Shown here in pieces: positions 1 through 9,491 of a stretch of DNA of 25,345 nucleotides (the stretch's first letter is position 1; each line of letters opens with the position of its first letter). Location of the stretch: assembly GCA_009469665.1 (NCBI GenBank), contig SSTB01000093.1:1-25345 (forward strand), in the 5' to 3' direction. Source of the stretch: Azonexaceae bacterium. Lineage in GTDB: Bacteria; Pseudomonadota; Gammaproteobacteria; Burkholderiales; Rhodocyclaceae. Made by a program: the position numbers and the translations under genes. Under the pieces are notes generated by a model. The model did no database searches and had not been told where the DNA came from. It worked only from the letters and a program-made list of their open reading frames with translations.

Positions 1-13
1 GGTTTCGGCCCAG

Positions 14-48
14 AAAAAAGCCCACGCTTGTCGGGCATGGGCTTCTTT
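14..48. terminator. Bidirectional terminator-like hairpin
   Basis: Arms AAGCCCA (18-24) and TGGGCTT (38-44) are perfectly complementary and close a 13-base loop. A run of A (14-19) precedes the left arm and CTTCTTTT follows the right arm, so the hairpin would be followed by a U-rich tract on either strand. It probably ends a gene lying left of the window. No gene on the left is visible, so which strand it serves cannot be told. Confidence 0.6.
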
Positions 49-382
49 TGCTGCAACCCCGATCACTGGGTTCGGGGTATTTCGGCTAAACGCCGTTCAG
101 GTCGTAACACGGATTTTTCAAAGGATTTCCTTCTCCAATGCCGTCTGGACTCCCCCATGAAGTGCGGCCTACCACCAGGGGCGCTCGCCTTGCCGCGGGG
201 CGAACACGATCTAAGGCTAGCAGGAGCCGTGAAAAAATCCAGGGAGTCGGAAAGGAATTTTGGGTATAACCAAAGGCGCAAGTTGAACCCCTAGACGGGC
301 TACCTTTGCGCGATAATAGTCACTCCCGCCCCCCCCTCTGTTCGTAACCCGGGCAGACTCAGTTCAGTTTTCGGTAGGTCCC
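45..382. other. Leader region without a recognised gene
   Basis: These 338 bases lie between the hairpin and the first gene. I recognise no tRNA, known riboswitch or convincing coding sequence. A -10-like GATAAT sits at 312-317, but no good -35 lies at the right distance. Two blocks can pair over a long range: GACTCCC at 148-154 with GGGAGTC at 242-248, and the pyrimidine-rich 127-136 with GGAAAGGAA at 249-257. That would fold a roughly 130-base stem-loop in the presumed leader. Confidence 0.3.
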
Positions 383-1312
383 ATGGAATCCAGCATCGCT
401 CCCGGAACCCGCAAGCTCGTTAACGGGCAGACTCGCGTCTATTACGAGGGGTATTGGATGAAGACTTATCCGGTCCCCGAGAATACTCTGGCCCACAAAA
501 AGCGACTCATCGAGGCACTGACCCGGCGACTGTTCAACCATACCGAGCATGGGCTCAACATTCCCGGGAGCCGGCTCAATGAGGCCCGGTTGGCCTACGA
601 GTCCGAGGCCGATCCCGCCAAGCGACGGGTCAAGGGGGCGATGTACGCGGGTGCCATGTTCAATCGCGCCACCGATATATTCCGCAATCTGGTCGAATTG
701 CAGGAAGCGGGGGTCGAAATCCTGCCGAGCTACGAGTTGATGCGGGAGTGCGGACGCTGCCTGCAGGAGGCTTATACCCTGTGCCGTCTGGTCTTGCACC
801 GAAGTGGCGAGGAAAGTATCGATGAACTCTGGGGCGAGCCCTTCCGGGCCTTCAGCATTCCCCTTGAAGAGTTTTACGAAAGCCGCTATATCAAAATCGG
901 CCAGGCCAAGCGCGACATCGACCGGATAGCCGACGTGATGGTGAACACCTTTGCGCGGCTGCGGATGTTTCCCGACATTGGCCCGATCATCCGGGAGTTT
1001 GCGTTGGCGGCCAAAATCAAGTGTGAAACCCTGCGCACCGACCCGGATATCTTTGATGCCTGGGCCAACTTTGCCGCTGCGGCCGAGCGTCTCGTCGGGT
1101 CCAAGCCCGAGATGACGGCAACTCCTGGCGATCCCGAACTCCGCATGGCAGATTGCGCCCACAAGCTGATCTGGAATGGCCGCGACCTCATTTTCCACAT
1201 CACCCGAGCCCGTGTCCCCATGCCCAAGTCGACCCGGGACTTCATGAGCCGCTGCAATCAGTTTGCCGCCACGGGGTCTACTTTGGACGAGTGGATTCCC
1301 CTCCCCGCCTGA
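383..1312 (+). CDS. Conserved-looking hypothetical protein, mostly helical
   Basis: I do not recognise this 309-residue protein. It has no signal peptide and no membrane segment, so it should be cytoplasmic. The sequence looks almost entirely alpha-helical, with regular charged/hydrophobic spacing. It has an aromatic N-terminal stretch (YYEGYW, about residues 19-24) and scattered Cys and His without a clear metal motif. The ATG at 383 is the natural start, but the upstream GGTAGG is only a weak ribosome binding site. Codon use matches the neighbours, which argues for a resident gene. It stands alone on the + strand and converges on the hemerythrin operon with 13 bases between stops. Coding status is well supported by length and composition; function is unknown. 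Confidence 0.75.
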   Translation: MESSIAPGTRKLVNGQTRVYYEGYWMKTYPVPENTLAHKKRLIEALTRRLFNHTEHGLNIPGSRLNEARLAYESEADPAKRRVKGAMYAGAMFNRATDIFRNLVELQEAGVEILPSYELMRECGRCLQEAYTLCRLVLHRSGEESIDELWGEPFRAFSIPLEEFYESRYIKIGQAKRDIDRIADVMVNTFARLRMFPDIGPIIREFALAAKIKCETLRTDPDIFDAWANFAAAAERLVGSKPEMTATPGDPELRMADCAHKLIWNGRDLIFHITRARVPMPKSTRDFMSRCNQFAATGSTLDEWIPLPA

Positions 1313-1325
1313 TCGGATCCGCGCT

Positions 1326-1799
1326 TCAGTAGTTCTCGTTTCCCCAGGGTTCCCCAGCGGGTTTGGTTTCGTGCTGCGCGGCGGCGACCTGTGCTTGGTA
1401 CGCACGGACATAGGGGACGTAATCCTGGTCGACAACCCGGATGTGGCGAAAAAACCAGACGTTGATGAGAAACCGGACTTCTTCGGCAATGGCGTCCAGG
1501 GAGAGAGTCCTGGCGTTTTCCAGCAGATTCAGAAGCATGCGCCGGAATTCGGCGTGGCTTTGCCGGTGCTCCGCAAGCTTTGGATAGCCACAGGCGGCCA
1601 TCAATTCCTCTTCTTCCCGCAGGTGGCTCTTGATGTAGTCCATCAGGGTGGCGAGGGTTTTCATGACCCGTATTTGATCGCCATCCCCTTCGAAACTTGC
1701 CGCAAGCGCAAAGAGGCGGCGATGCTGATCGTCGATCAGGGGCAGACCAACCTCGAGGCTGGCAGACCATTCGGTATATTCGACGTAGCGCTTGTCCAT
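1326..1799 (-). CDS. Bacteriohemerythrin (O2-binding di-iron protein)
   Basis: A 157-residue single-domain hemerythrin. The usual di-iron ligands can be placed: His26 (DDQH), His59 and Glu63 (HLREEEE), His78 and His82 (HRQSH), His119 and Asp124 (RHIRVVDQD). The N-terminal W11 and I22 context is also typical. Family members bind O2 reversibly in the cytoplasm and are thought to store, deliver or sense oxygen. There is no fused signalling domain, and the last 20 residues form an extra tail. It starts 11 bases after the stop of the ankyrin gene, so it is probably the last gene of the mltG-tmk-holB-pilZ-tatD transcript. Family assignment is very secure; its physiological role here is inferred. 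Confidence 0.93.
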   Translation of the reverse strand: MDKRYVEYTEWSASLEVGLPLIDDQHRRLFALAASFEGDGDQIRVMKTLATLMDYIKSHLREEEELMAACGYPKLAEHRQSHAEFRRMLLNLLENARTLSLDAIAEEVRFLINVWFFRHIRVVDQDYVPYVRAYQAQVAAAQHETKPAGEPWGNENY

Positions 1800-1810
1800 G
1801 GCCCGCTCTG

Positions 1811-2473
1811 CTATTTCACTTCCAGAGTGACCGACTTGCCCGATCTACCGCCTGCCTTGCGCAGCGCGCCGGCGATGTCGGTGTGGTTGTAACGTAGGGC
1901 GATATCGACAGCTGAATCCCCGTTCTCGTTGGTTCGGTTGGGATTTGCGCCGGCACGCAGAAGGGCGTCGACCACCTCTGCAAAGCCCCCCCGGGCTGCC
2001 GCCATGAGGGCAGTCGTACCGTTGTCGCTGGCCGCATTGACGTCGGCCCGGGCCTTGAGCAGGGAGTGGATGACCGGAAGATGTCCGTTGAAGGCAGCGT
2101 AGATCAAGGGGGTCCAGTCCGGGGTGTTGACGTGGGCTCCTGCGGCGATCAATTTTTCCGCGATGGCGACATCGCCCCGAAGCGCAGCCAGCCGCAGGGG
2201 AGAATCGCCGGCGCTGTTGCGTATATTCACCTTGGGACGCTGGGCCAGCAGGGTATCGACGAGGCGGGCGTGGCCGTCGCGGACCGCGAGCATGAGTAGG
2301 CTATTGCCTTCGGGGTCGGTCGTATCGACGTCGGCCCCGCGTTTGATCAGCGCCTCAACGGCACCGGCATCGCCGCTCTTGGCGGCGGCGATGAGGTCGT
2401 CGTAGGTACCGGCCGGAGCGGTGCTGCTCAGGCCGACCAGGAGCATGGCGGCGATATAGGTCTTGATACGCAT
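1811..2473 (-). CDS. Exported ankyrin-repeat protein
   Basis: A 220-residue protein. Residues 1-21 form a signal peptide (MRIKTY, hydrophobic AAMLLVGLSS, then APAG). About six ankyrin repeats fill the rest, with repeated patterns such as GNSLLMLAVRDGH, GDSPLRLAALRGD and GTTALMAAARGG. The fourth repeat is a few residues short at its first turn (VNTPDWTPL). An upstream in-frame ATG at 2518 exists, but 2473 is preferred because it begins directly with the signal peptide and lies 4 bases after the tatD stop. Exported ankyrin proteins usually mediate protein-protein contacts in the periplasm; some, such as AnkB of Pseudomonas, support catalase activity. The partner is unknown. The next gene encodes hemerythrin. 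Confidence 0.85.
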   Translation of the reverse strand: MRIKTYIAAMLLVGLSSTAPAGTYDDLIAAAKSGDAGAVEALIKRGADVDTTDPEGNSLLMLAVRDGHARLVDTLLAQRPKVNIRNSAGDSPLRLAALRGDVAIAEKLIAAGAHVNTPDWTPLIYAAFNGHLPVIHSLLKARADVNAASDNGTTALMAAARGGFAEVVDALLRAGANPNRTNENGDSAVDIALRYNHTDIAGALRKAGGRSGKSVTLEVK

Positions 2474-2477
2474 GGCT

Positions 2478-3248
2478 TCAGGGCTGGGCGGCGAAAAAGA
2501 GTCGGTAGAAATTAGCACTGGTCGCTTCGGCGATGCGGGATAGGGAGGTTCCCCTCAACTGCGCGATTTCCTCGGCGACATGACGAACATAGGCAGGCTG
2601 GTTGGGTTTTCCGCGGTAGGGCACCGGTGCAAGGTACGGCGAGTCGGTTTCGACCAGTATCCGGTCCAAAGGTGCCCGGCGCGCCACTTCCTTGACCGCA
2701 ACGGCGTTCTTGAAGGTGACGATGCCGGAGAACGAGAGATACATGCCCAGTTCCAGGGCTTCCTCAGCTACGGCCCAGTCTTCGGAAAAGCAGTGCATGA
2801 CGCCCCCCGCTACGGCGGCGCCCTCCTCCCGCAGGATCGAAAGGGTATCTTCCGCCGATTCACGCATGTGGATCACGAGGGGCTTGCCGCACTCGCGTGC
2901 CGCGCGGATATGGCAGCGGAAACGATCCCGTTGCCACTCCGGCCTGTCCTTCTGCCAGTAGTAATCCAGACCGGTTTCGCCGATGGCGATGACCTTGGGG
3001 TGTGCGGCCAGCCGAACCAGTTCGGCTACGGAAGGCTCGTGCACGTCGGTGTATTCAGGGTGGACGCCCACCGTGGCCCAGAGCGCAGGGCTGGATTCGG
3101 CTACCTCCAGGACACCGGGTAAATCCTCGAGATTGACCCCGATGCATGCTGCAGACTGGACATCGGCGGCGGCCATGGCCGCGAGCACCTCGGGCAGACG
3201 CTCGCGCAAGCCGGGGAAATCGAGATGGCAGTGGGAATCGACCAGCAC
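2478..3248 (-). CDS. tatD: TatD-family metal-dependent hydrolase/deoxyribonuclease
   Basis: A 256-residue TIM-barrel hydrolase of the TatD/YcfH family. Metal ligands are visible: His6 and His8 (SHCH), Glu91 (IGETGLDYYW), His127 (VIHMRE), His152 (MHCF) and Asp202 (ETDSPYLAP). Members act as 3'-5' exonucleases or DNases and in cytoplasmic quality control; the exact substrate here is unknown. The start is a GTG (VLVDSHCHLDFPG), 8 bases after the pilZ stop; no better upstream ATG exists. Its place after holB and pilZ is the usual order in proteobacteria, where the gene is also called ycfH. It is probably cotranscribed with replication and cell-wall genes. Confidence 0.93.
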   Translation of the reverse strand: MLVDSHCHLDFPGLRERLPEVLAAMAAADVQSAACIGVNLEDLPGVLEVAESSPALWATVGVHPEYTDVHEPSVAELVRLAAHPKVIAIGETGLDYYWQKDRPEWQRDRFRCHIRAARECGKPLVIHMRESAEDTLSILREEGAAVAGGVMHCFSEDWAVAEEALELGMYLSFSGIVTFKNAVAVKEVARRAPLDRILVETDSPYLAPVPYRGKPNQPAYVRHVAEEIAQLRGTSLSRIAEATSANFYRLFFAAQP

Positions 3249-3256
3249 CGGGCGGA

Positions 3257-3619
3257 TCAGAGAGTGTGGGTCGGGCGGGAAGACTGCATGACCCCGCCCA
3301 GGAGACCTTCGATCTTGCGTCGCGCTTCGACGCCGCTCTCGTCGCTGTTGAAATGAACGCCGATTCCCTGGGCACGGCCATTTTGTGCCCCCGCAGGGGT
3401 CACCCAGACGACGGTACCGGCGATAGGTAGCTTGGCTGGGTCGTCCATGAGGGAGAGGAGCATGAACACTTCGTCGCCCAGGTTGTAATTGCGGGTCGTG
3501 GGAATGAAGATGCCGCCGTTGCGCAAATGCGGCATGAAGGCGGCGTAGAGGGCCGACTTGGAGTTGATATTGAGCGACAGAACGCTCGGGCGCTGCGGAA
3601 TCGGCTTGGCTTCGCTCAT
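3257..3619 (-). CDS. pilZ: PilZ-domain protein (PilZ-type, pilus-associated)
   Basis: A 120-residue single PilZ domain protein. It resembles the small PilZ found beside holB in many beta- and gammaproteobacteria, which is needed for type IV pilus assembly. Visible features are VLSLNINSKSALYAAFMPHLRNGGIFIP, here split into an N-terminal strand and the NGGIF turn, then GDEVFMLL and GTVVWVTP. The Arg-rich RxxxR motif that binds cyclic di-GMP in canonical PilZ domains is not evident, as in the Pseudomonas PilZ (PA2960) type. The ATG overlaps the holB stop as ATGA (3616-3619), indicating translational coupling. No other pilus gene is in the window. Confidence 0.88.
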   Translation of the reverse strand: MSEAKPIPQRPSVLSLNINSKSALYAAFMPHLRNGGIFIPTTRNYNLGDEVFMLLSLMDDPAKLPIAGTVVWVTPAGAQNGRAQGIGVHFNSDESGVEARRKIEGLLGGVMQSSRPTHTL

Positions 3620-4653
3620 CGTCTTGAGGGGTTGGCGAAAAGACCGTGGTATTCGAGGAACAGGTTTTCGAGAAAGAGGCGACTGTTCAGGGGCTGCTCC
3701 ACTTGGCGCCGGGTCTCGACCAGACGCCTATGGAAGCCGACCAGCCCGCGAAGCGAGAGCCGCTCGACCATGGACGCCATTGTAGCCTGATGCAGGACGA
3801 AATATCTCGCCGGCAAGCCACTGGTGGCCAGCGTGAGGTCAACGACCCACTTCTGGGCATATTCGACCACTTCGCGCAGGCCGGGGCTGCCCTTACCTTC
3901 CTTCAATAGGCGATCCAGGTCGGCAGCGGCCCCCAGGGGGTCGCCATCGGGGGCCGCCAGACGGTCTGCCAGCACGCCGATCCAGTCCCCCTGCCCCTTT
4001 GCGGCGAGTTCCTGGGCAAGGAAGGGCGCCCCGCCTGCCAGGGCAAGCCAGCGCCCGGGATCGGAAACTCCGGATTTTTCCAGAGCGATCAGGGCGGCGC
4101 CTGGATCTGGGCGCGGCACGTTTTCCGTCTGGCAACGGCTGCGAATGGTGGGCAGAAGGCGTGTGGGTTCGTGGCTGACCAGCAGGAAGAGTATTCCTGC
4201 ACCCGGTTCCTCAAGGGATTTCAGGAGAGCGTTGGCAGTATTGCGGTTCATCGCCTCGGCGGGGTGGACAATGACGATGCGAGCCCCCGCCCGGTGAGCC
4301 CCGACGGCGAGGAATTCCTCCAGGGCCCGGACTTGATCGATGGTGATCTGTTGGCTCGGTTTCTTTTTCTCCGCCTTGCCTTCGCTCTCGTCATCGCCAG
4401 GCGCCAGGGCCTCCGGCTGCAACAGGCGGAAATCCGGGTGATTGCCCTGGACCATCCAGCCGCAAGCCAGACATCGACCACAGGCCAGGCCGTCCTGCTG
4501 GGGGTTCTCGCACAGCAGGCTGGCGGCGAAGGACTGGGCGAGCGCCAATTTTCCAAGGCCCCGGGGCCCGGCCAGAAGCAGGGCGTGGGGCAAGCGATCG
4601 CGCCGGGACTGGAGGTGGCACCAGGTAGGATAAAGAATATCAATTGCTTTCAT
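3616..4653 (-). CDS. holB: DNA polymerase III subunit delta'
   Basis: A 345-residue clamp-loader subunit. It has a Walker A-like GPRGLGK (about residues 29-35) and a zinc module made by Cys49, Cys58, Cys61 and Cys64. An SRC-type motif (LPTIRSRC) lies near residue 175. With HolA and DnaX, delta' loads the beta clamp on DNA. The SRC motif contacts ATP in the neighbouring DnaX subunit. Two starts are possible: ATG at 4659 (MFMKAID) and ATG at 4653 (MKAID). I chose 4653 because it forms a classical ATGA overlap with the tmk stop. A charged insert (about residues 83-100, EGKAEKKK) separates the zinc module from the rest of the ATPase domain. The mltG-tmk-holB-pilZ-tatD order supports the call. Confidence 0.92.
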   Translation of the reverse strand: MKAIDILYPTWCHLQSRRDRLPHALLLAGPRGLGKLALAQSFAASLLCENPQQDGLACGRCLACGWMVQGNHPDFRLLQPEALAPGDDESEGKAEKKKPSQQITIDQVRALEEFLAVGAHRAGARIVIVHPAEAMNRNTANALLKSLEEPGAGILFLLVSHEPTRLLPTIRSRCQTENVPRPDPGAALIALEKSGVSDPGRWLALAGGAPFLAQELAAKGQGDWIGVLADRLAAPDGDPLGAAADLDRLLKEGKGSPGLREVVEYAQKWVVDLTLATSGLPARYFVLHQATMASMVERLSLRGLVGFHRRLVETRRQVEQPLNSRLFLENLFLEYHGLFANPSRR

Positions 4654-5264
4654 AAACATATTGATACGACTATATCCTCAAGTAGTTTCATGATTTCGTC
4701 CCGGGGGCGGTTGGCGTCAATCACGCGCATCCGCCCCGGGTGTACAGCGGCCCGGTCGAGGTAGGCTTGCCGCACCCGGCGGTGGAAATCCGCCTTCTCC
4801 TGTTCGAAGCGGTCGAGGCTGCGACTGGTCAGGGCGATGCGCTCCCGCGCCACCTCCAGCGGAAGGTCGAAAAGAAGGGTGAGATCGGGCTGCAATGTGC
4901 CGTGTACCCAGTTTTCCAGGATCTGGATGCGGGCCCGGTCGAGGCCGCGGCCGCCTCCCTGGTAGGCGTGGGTCGCGTCGGTGAAACGATCGCAGACCAC
5001 CCACTCCCCCGCTGCCAGCGCTGGTTCGATGACCTGGGCCAGATGCTCCCGTCGCGCGGCGAACATCAGCAGGGTCTCGGTTTCTAGATGCATGGCCTGT
5101 CCGAGCAGCAGTTCCCGCAGGCGTTCTCCGAGAGGCGTTCCCCCCGGTTCCCGGGTGACGCGGACCGTCTTGCCTGTCTCACGCAGCCGCTCGGCCAGCC
5201 ACTCCACGTGGCTGCTCTTGCCGGCGCCGTCGATGCCCTCGAAGGTGATGAATTTTCCTTTCAC
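4650..5264 (-). CDS. tmk: Thymidylate kinase (dTMP kinase)
   Basis: A 204-residue kinase that phosphorylates dTMP to dTDP in the dTTP pathway. It has the P-loop [10 protein letters not shown] (about 9-18), the [11 protein letters not shown] region (38-47), [12 protein letters not shown] (92-103) and a C-terminal lid with [13 protein letters not shown]. These are diagnostic of bacterial Tmk, and the length is normal. The start is GTG (5262-5264), overlapping the mltG stop as GTGA, so translation is probably coupled. Its own stop overlaps the holB start. Coordinated supply of dTTP and clamp loader from one operon is common in proteobacteria. Confidence 0.95.
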   Translation of the reverse strand: MKGKFITFEGIDGAGKSSHVEWLAERLRETGKTVRVTREPGGTPLGERLRELLLGQAMHLETETLLMFAARREHLAQVIEPALAAGEWVVCDRFTDATHAYQGGGRGLDRARIQILENWVHGTLQPDLTLLFDLPLEVARERIALTSRSLDRFEQEKADFHRRVRQAYLDRAAVHPGRMRVIDANRPRDEIMKLLEDIVVSICL

Positions 5265-6307
5265 TTGCCTCCCCGCTGGTAGCGATTGACGGCCCGGTTG
5301 TGCTCCTCCAGGGTTCTGGAAAACTGACTGCTGCCGTCGCCGCGGGCCACGAAATAGAGGGCATCGCTGGCCGCCGGATGCAGGGCGGCCTGGAGCGAGG
5401 CCAGGCTGGGCATGGCGATGGGAGTAGGCGGCAGTCCGGGCCTGACATAGGTGTTATAGGGGCTGTCGGCAAGAAGGTCCTTCTTGCGCAGATTGCCGTC
5501 GAAGCGATCTCCGAGGCCGTAGATGACGGTAGGATCGGTCTGCAGCAGCATGCCGGAACGCAGGCGGTTAACGAATACCGCGGCGATGAGCGGTCTTTCG
5601 GCGAGGCGTCCGGTTTCCTTCTCCACGATGGATGCGAGGATGAGGGCCTCGTAGGGCGATTTGAGCGGCAGGCCGGGAGCCCGCTGCTCCCATTCGGCAG
5701 CCAGGCGGCGATGCATGGCGCGGTAAGCTCGGGCCAAGAGGTCCAGGTCCGAGGACTGCTTGTCGAAGAGGTAGGTATCCGCAAGAAATAGACCCTCGCC
5801 ACGGCGCGCGTCTATGCCCAGGCGGGACAGCAGCTCGGCTTCGCTCAGCCCCTGGGATTCCTGGGAGAGATCCGGGTGGGCAGCGAGTTTCTCCCGCCAC
5901 TGGCGCAGGGTGAGGCCTTCGACTAGGGTGAGCTCGCCCTGGGTGAACTGGCCCCGGGTTAGTTTGGCGAGAATTTCCCAGGGGGTAGCGCCGCGCTGGA
6001 TGGAATAACTCCCGGCCTTGATCGTCGTTTCTGCCCGCATGACCTTGGCCAGAAGCACCATCAGATTCGGGTTGATCCTTACGCCGGCATCGTTGATGAG
6101 GCTCAGCGCACTGCGCAGACCCGTCCCGGCTGGAATACGGAAGTCCACGGCCGGATCGGCGGTAGCGACGGGGTGAGTCGCCCAGCGATAGAGGCCCCCG
6201 GCGATCACCGCCAATCCGATGATGGCAAGCACGAGGAGGAATTGAAGGTGGCGCAAAAGGGTGCCTCTGGGGCCGAGTCGGCGGCGACGGGCGATATAAT
6301 AGCCCAT
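5261..6307 (-). CDS. mltG: Endolytic peptidoglycan transglycosylase MltG
   Basis: A 348-residue YceG/MltG-family lytic transglycosylase. A basic N-terminus (ARRRRLG) is followed by one membrane segment (about 22-40), then a LysM-like subdomain (about 53-125). The catalytic domain holds SIVEKETG with the likely catalytic Glu229, and [11 protein letters not shown] and [16 protein letters not shown]. MltG cleaves nascent glycan strands at the inner membrane and acts as a chain-length terminator. The ATG at 6307 is chosen because residues just upstream of the membrane segment fit the family and a GGAGGGG lies right before it. Longer in-frame versions would run into ygfZ. It is the first gene of the operon and diverges from ygfZ with 33 bases between starts. 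Confidence 0.93.
   Translation of the reverse strand: MGYYIARRRRLGPRGTLLRHLQFLLVLAIIGLAVIAGGLYRWATHPVATADPAVDFRIPAGTGLRSALSLINDAGVRINPNLMVLLAKVMRAETTIKAGSYSIQRGATPWEILAKLTRGQFTQGELTLVEGLTLRQWREKLAAHPDLSQESQGLSEAELLSRLGIDARRGEGLFLADTYLFDKQSSDLDLLARAYRAMHRRLAAEWEQRAPGLPLKSPYEALILASIVEKETGRLAERPLIAAVFVNRLRSGMLLQTDPTVIYGLGDRFDGNLRKKDLLADSPYNTYVRPGLPPTPIAMPSLASLQAALHPAASDALYFVARGDGSSQFSRTLEEHNRAVNRYQRGGK
6295..6300 (+). promoter_or_regulatory. Candidate -10 element for ygfZ
   Basis: TATAAT, a perfect sigma-70 -10 consensus, lies 40 bases before the ygfZ start, just inside the 5' end of mltG on the other strand. No good -35 is seen 16-18 bases upstream, so the promoter is tentative. It fits the need for a + strand promoter in a gap of only 33 bases. 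Confidence 0.35.
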
Positions 6308-6340
6308 CCCCTCCACCCCACCGCGAGCCCCCGAACTACC

Positions 6341-7357
6341 ATGAATTCCTTCTGGCGCCCCATTCTGGAAACCGCCGGTGCCGTCTGCGGCCCGGACTCT
6401 AACGAGATTGACCACTTTGGCGACGCTGCCGCGGAAAGTGCCGCCGCCCGGGATGCAACGGTTGTTGTTCCCCTGCTGCATCTTGGCGTCATCGGCATCA
6501 AGGGCGACGACGCCAAGTCCTTCCTCCACAACCAGTTGACCAGCGACATCAACCATCTAGGCGAGGCAGGGGCCCAGCATTCCGCCTGGTGCACCGCCAA
6601 GGGCCGCATGCTGGCAAGCTTTCTCGTCTGGCGGCAGGGCGAGGGCTACCGTCTGGCCCTGGCCGCCGAACTGGTAAGCGATCTGGCTAAGCGCTTCCGC
6701 ATGTACATTCTGCGGGCCAAGGCTACCGTGACCGACCTCTCGGGGACGCTGCTCTTGATCGGGCTAAGCGGCCCCAGGGCCGCAGAAGCTCTTAGCGCGG
6801 CCGGATTGCCCAAGCCGGATGGGGTTCTCGAGGTGGGCGTCGAAGGCGATACGAGGGTTATGCGCCTGGACGCGGATCGCTTAGTGGTGGCTGTTCCCGA
6901 GCATCAGGCAGCGGCGGCGTGGGCTGCCCTCACTGCTATCGCCCGGCCGGCCGGAACCGGCGCGTGGCGTTGGCTCGACGTCCGTGCCGGCCTGCCCCTG
7001 GTCACCGGGGCGACCCGGGAGGAATTCGTGCCCCAGATGGCCGATTTCGAAAAGATCGGCGGGGTCAGCTTCCACAAGGGCTGCTATCCCGGGCAGGAAG
7101 TCGTCGCGCGGACCCAGTATCTGGGCAAGGTCAAACGCCATCTCTACCGGGTGTCCTGTCCCGCACCGCTGGTCGCCGGGTGCGATCTGCATTCACCGGA
7201 CAATCCCGATCAGGCCAGCGGCAAGATCGTGCTGGCGGCGCCTTCTCCCGCCGGGGGCTACGAAGCCCTGGCCGTGGTGCAATCCAATTTCAGCAGCAAT
7301 CTCCGCCTGGGTTCGCAGGAAGGTATCCCCGTCGAAGCGGTCGCCGTCAATTCCTGA
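6341..7357 (+). CDS. ygfZ: Folate-binding Fe-S cluster maintenance protein YgfZ
   Basis: A 338-residue protein related to the glycine-cleavage T-protein fold. It contains the YgfZ signature KGCYPGQE (246-253) with the conserved Cys248, and the GDDAKSFLHNQLTSDI region (about 55-70) near the N-terminus. YgfZ uses tetrahydrofolate and helps maintain or repair certain Fe-S enzymes, including radical SAM enzymes such as MiaB in E. coli. Two radical SAM genes (moaA and a ygiQ-like gene) are in the same window, though not in the same operon. The ATG at 6341 is chosen; longer in-frame upstream sequence overlaps mltG and lacks family resemblance. It is followed after 18 bases by the NRDE-family gene. 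Confidence 0.93.
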   Translation: MNSFWRPILETAGAVCGPDSNEIDHFGDAAAESAAARDATVVVPLLHLGVIGIKGDDAKSFLHNQLTSDINHLGEAGAQHSAWCTAKGRMLASFLVWRQGEGYRLALAAELVSDLAKRFRMYILRAKATVTDLSGTLLLIGLSGPRAAEALSAAGLPKPDGVLEVGVEGDTRVMRLDADRLVVAVPEHQAAAAWAALTAIARPAGTGAWRWLDVRAGLPLVTGATREEFVPQMADFEKIGGVSFHKGCYPGQEVVARTQYLGKVKRHLYRVSCPAPLVAGCDLHSPDNPDQASGKIVLAAPSPAGGYEALAVVQSNFSSNLRLGSQEGIPVEAVAVNS

Positions 7358-8094
7358 GGGACTGGCGTCCTCTGCATGTGCCTCATTCTCGTCGCCTGGC
7401 AGCAGCACCCGGATTTTCCCCTGGTAGTTGCGGCCAACCGGGACGAGTTCCACGCCCGGCCTACGGCCGCGGCGGCGGTCTGGCCTGAGGGGCAGGACGT
7501 CATCGGTGGCAGGGATCTGGAAGCGGGAGGCACTTGGCTTGGATTCGCGAGCGGAGGACGCTTCGCGGCGGTCACCAATGTGCGCGAACCTGGGCGTCCC
7601 CGCGGCACGTATTCCCGCGGCTGGCTGCCCCGGGATTTTCTGCAGGGCGATGAAGGGGCCCGGCCCTACTGCCAGTTCGCGGCGGGATGCGATACCTCCG
7701 GATTCAACCTGCTGGCCTGCGATTCCCGCGATCTGGTGTATTGCTCCAACCGTGGCGGTCCGCCAAGAAAACTGGCGCCTGGCATTTACGGCGTATCCAA
7801 TCATCTCCTCGACACGCCCTGGCCCAAGCTTACTGCCGCCAAGGCTGCTTTTGCGGCAGCGATGGCGAACTTGCCCGATCGCGAGGCGTTTTTTGCGCTT
7901 CTGGCGGATCGGGAAATCGTTTCCGACCGGCACTTGCCCGACACCGGGGTATCTCTCGAATGGGAACGCCTGTTGTCGGCCATCTTCGTCGTATCGCCTG
8001 CCTACGGCACACGTGCCTCGACTGTGGGCTTGACGACCCGCTCGGGGGGCGCGCTTCTGGAGGAGCGCAGTTTCGATTGTAGCGGCCAGCCCCT

Positions 8095-9167
<1,073 letters not shown>

Positions 9168-9261
9168 TCATCCCGTCGCGATCTTCACAACTAATCCGTT
9201 TGAATCCAGGCGGTTGCACGGCTTTCGGTAGTCGTTGGCGCAAATTCGGCCTTTTCCAGCC

Positions 9262-9270
9262 TGTGGATAA
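9262..9270 (-). promoter_or_regulatory. DnaA-box match (TTATCCACA)
   Basis: On the - strand this reads TTATCCACA, an exact match to the high-affinity E. coli DnaA box. Two weaker copies follow in the same orientation: AAATCCACA at 9274-9282 (two mismatches) and ATGCCCACA at 9292-9300 (three mismatches). Whether DnaA binds is unknown. Confidence 0.45.
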
Positions 9271-9330
9271 TTTTGTGGATTTCTAGTTGACTGTGGGCAT
9301 GGATACGCTCTGTCAATTCCGGCAAATTTC

Positions 9331-9344
9331 ATGCGGCGCCGCAT
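9331..9344. repeat. 14-base perfect palindrome
   Basis: ATGCGGCGCCGCAT is perfectly self-complementary. After one mismatched pair (9330/9345) the symmetry continues with AATTT (9325-9329) against AAATT (9346-9350), so 24 of 26 bases are symmetric. No T-run follows, so an operator for a dimeric regulator is more likely than a terminator. Confidence 0.55.
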
Positions 9345-9451
9345 CAAATTCAATTTATAACGTTTATAATCAATTATGTCTAAAACTTAGTTAATGTCTT
9401 ACATGATGTTAAAAATCGGCCGGACCAGATTTGCCGGGCCAGTCGCGAATT

Positions 9452-9460
9452 TGTGCATAA
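9452..9460 (-). promoter_or_regulatory. DnaA-box match (TTATGCACA)
   Basis: On the - strand this reads TTATGCACA, which fits the degenerate consensus TTWTNCACA exactly. It has the same orientation as the box at 9262-9270 and lies on the other side of the AT-rich tract. Confidence 0.4.
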
Positions 9461-9473
9461 GTCAAGTCTTGAC
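9461..9473. repeat. Short operator-like palindrome
   Basis: GTCAAG and CTTGAC are inverted around a single T. The spacing is too short for a hairpin, so this looks more like a protein-binding site. It directly abuts the DnaA-box match at 9452-9460 and lies 18 bases beyond the stop of the PerM-like gene. Confidence 0.3.
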
Positions 9474-9491
9474 AGTCGCGGAGAGTACTCA

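Noticed and set aside
359..1489. 376-codon open frame on the - strand
   Set aside because: It spans the antisense of the first gene and crosses into hemerythrin on the same strand in another frame; its translation is low-complexity.
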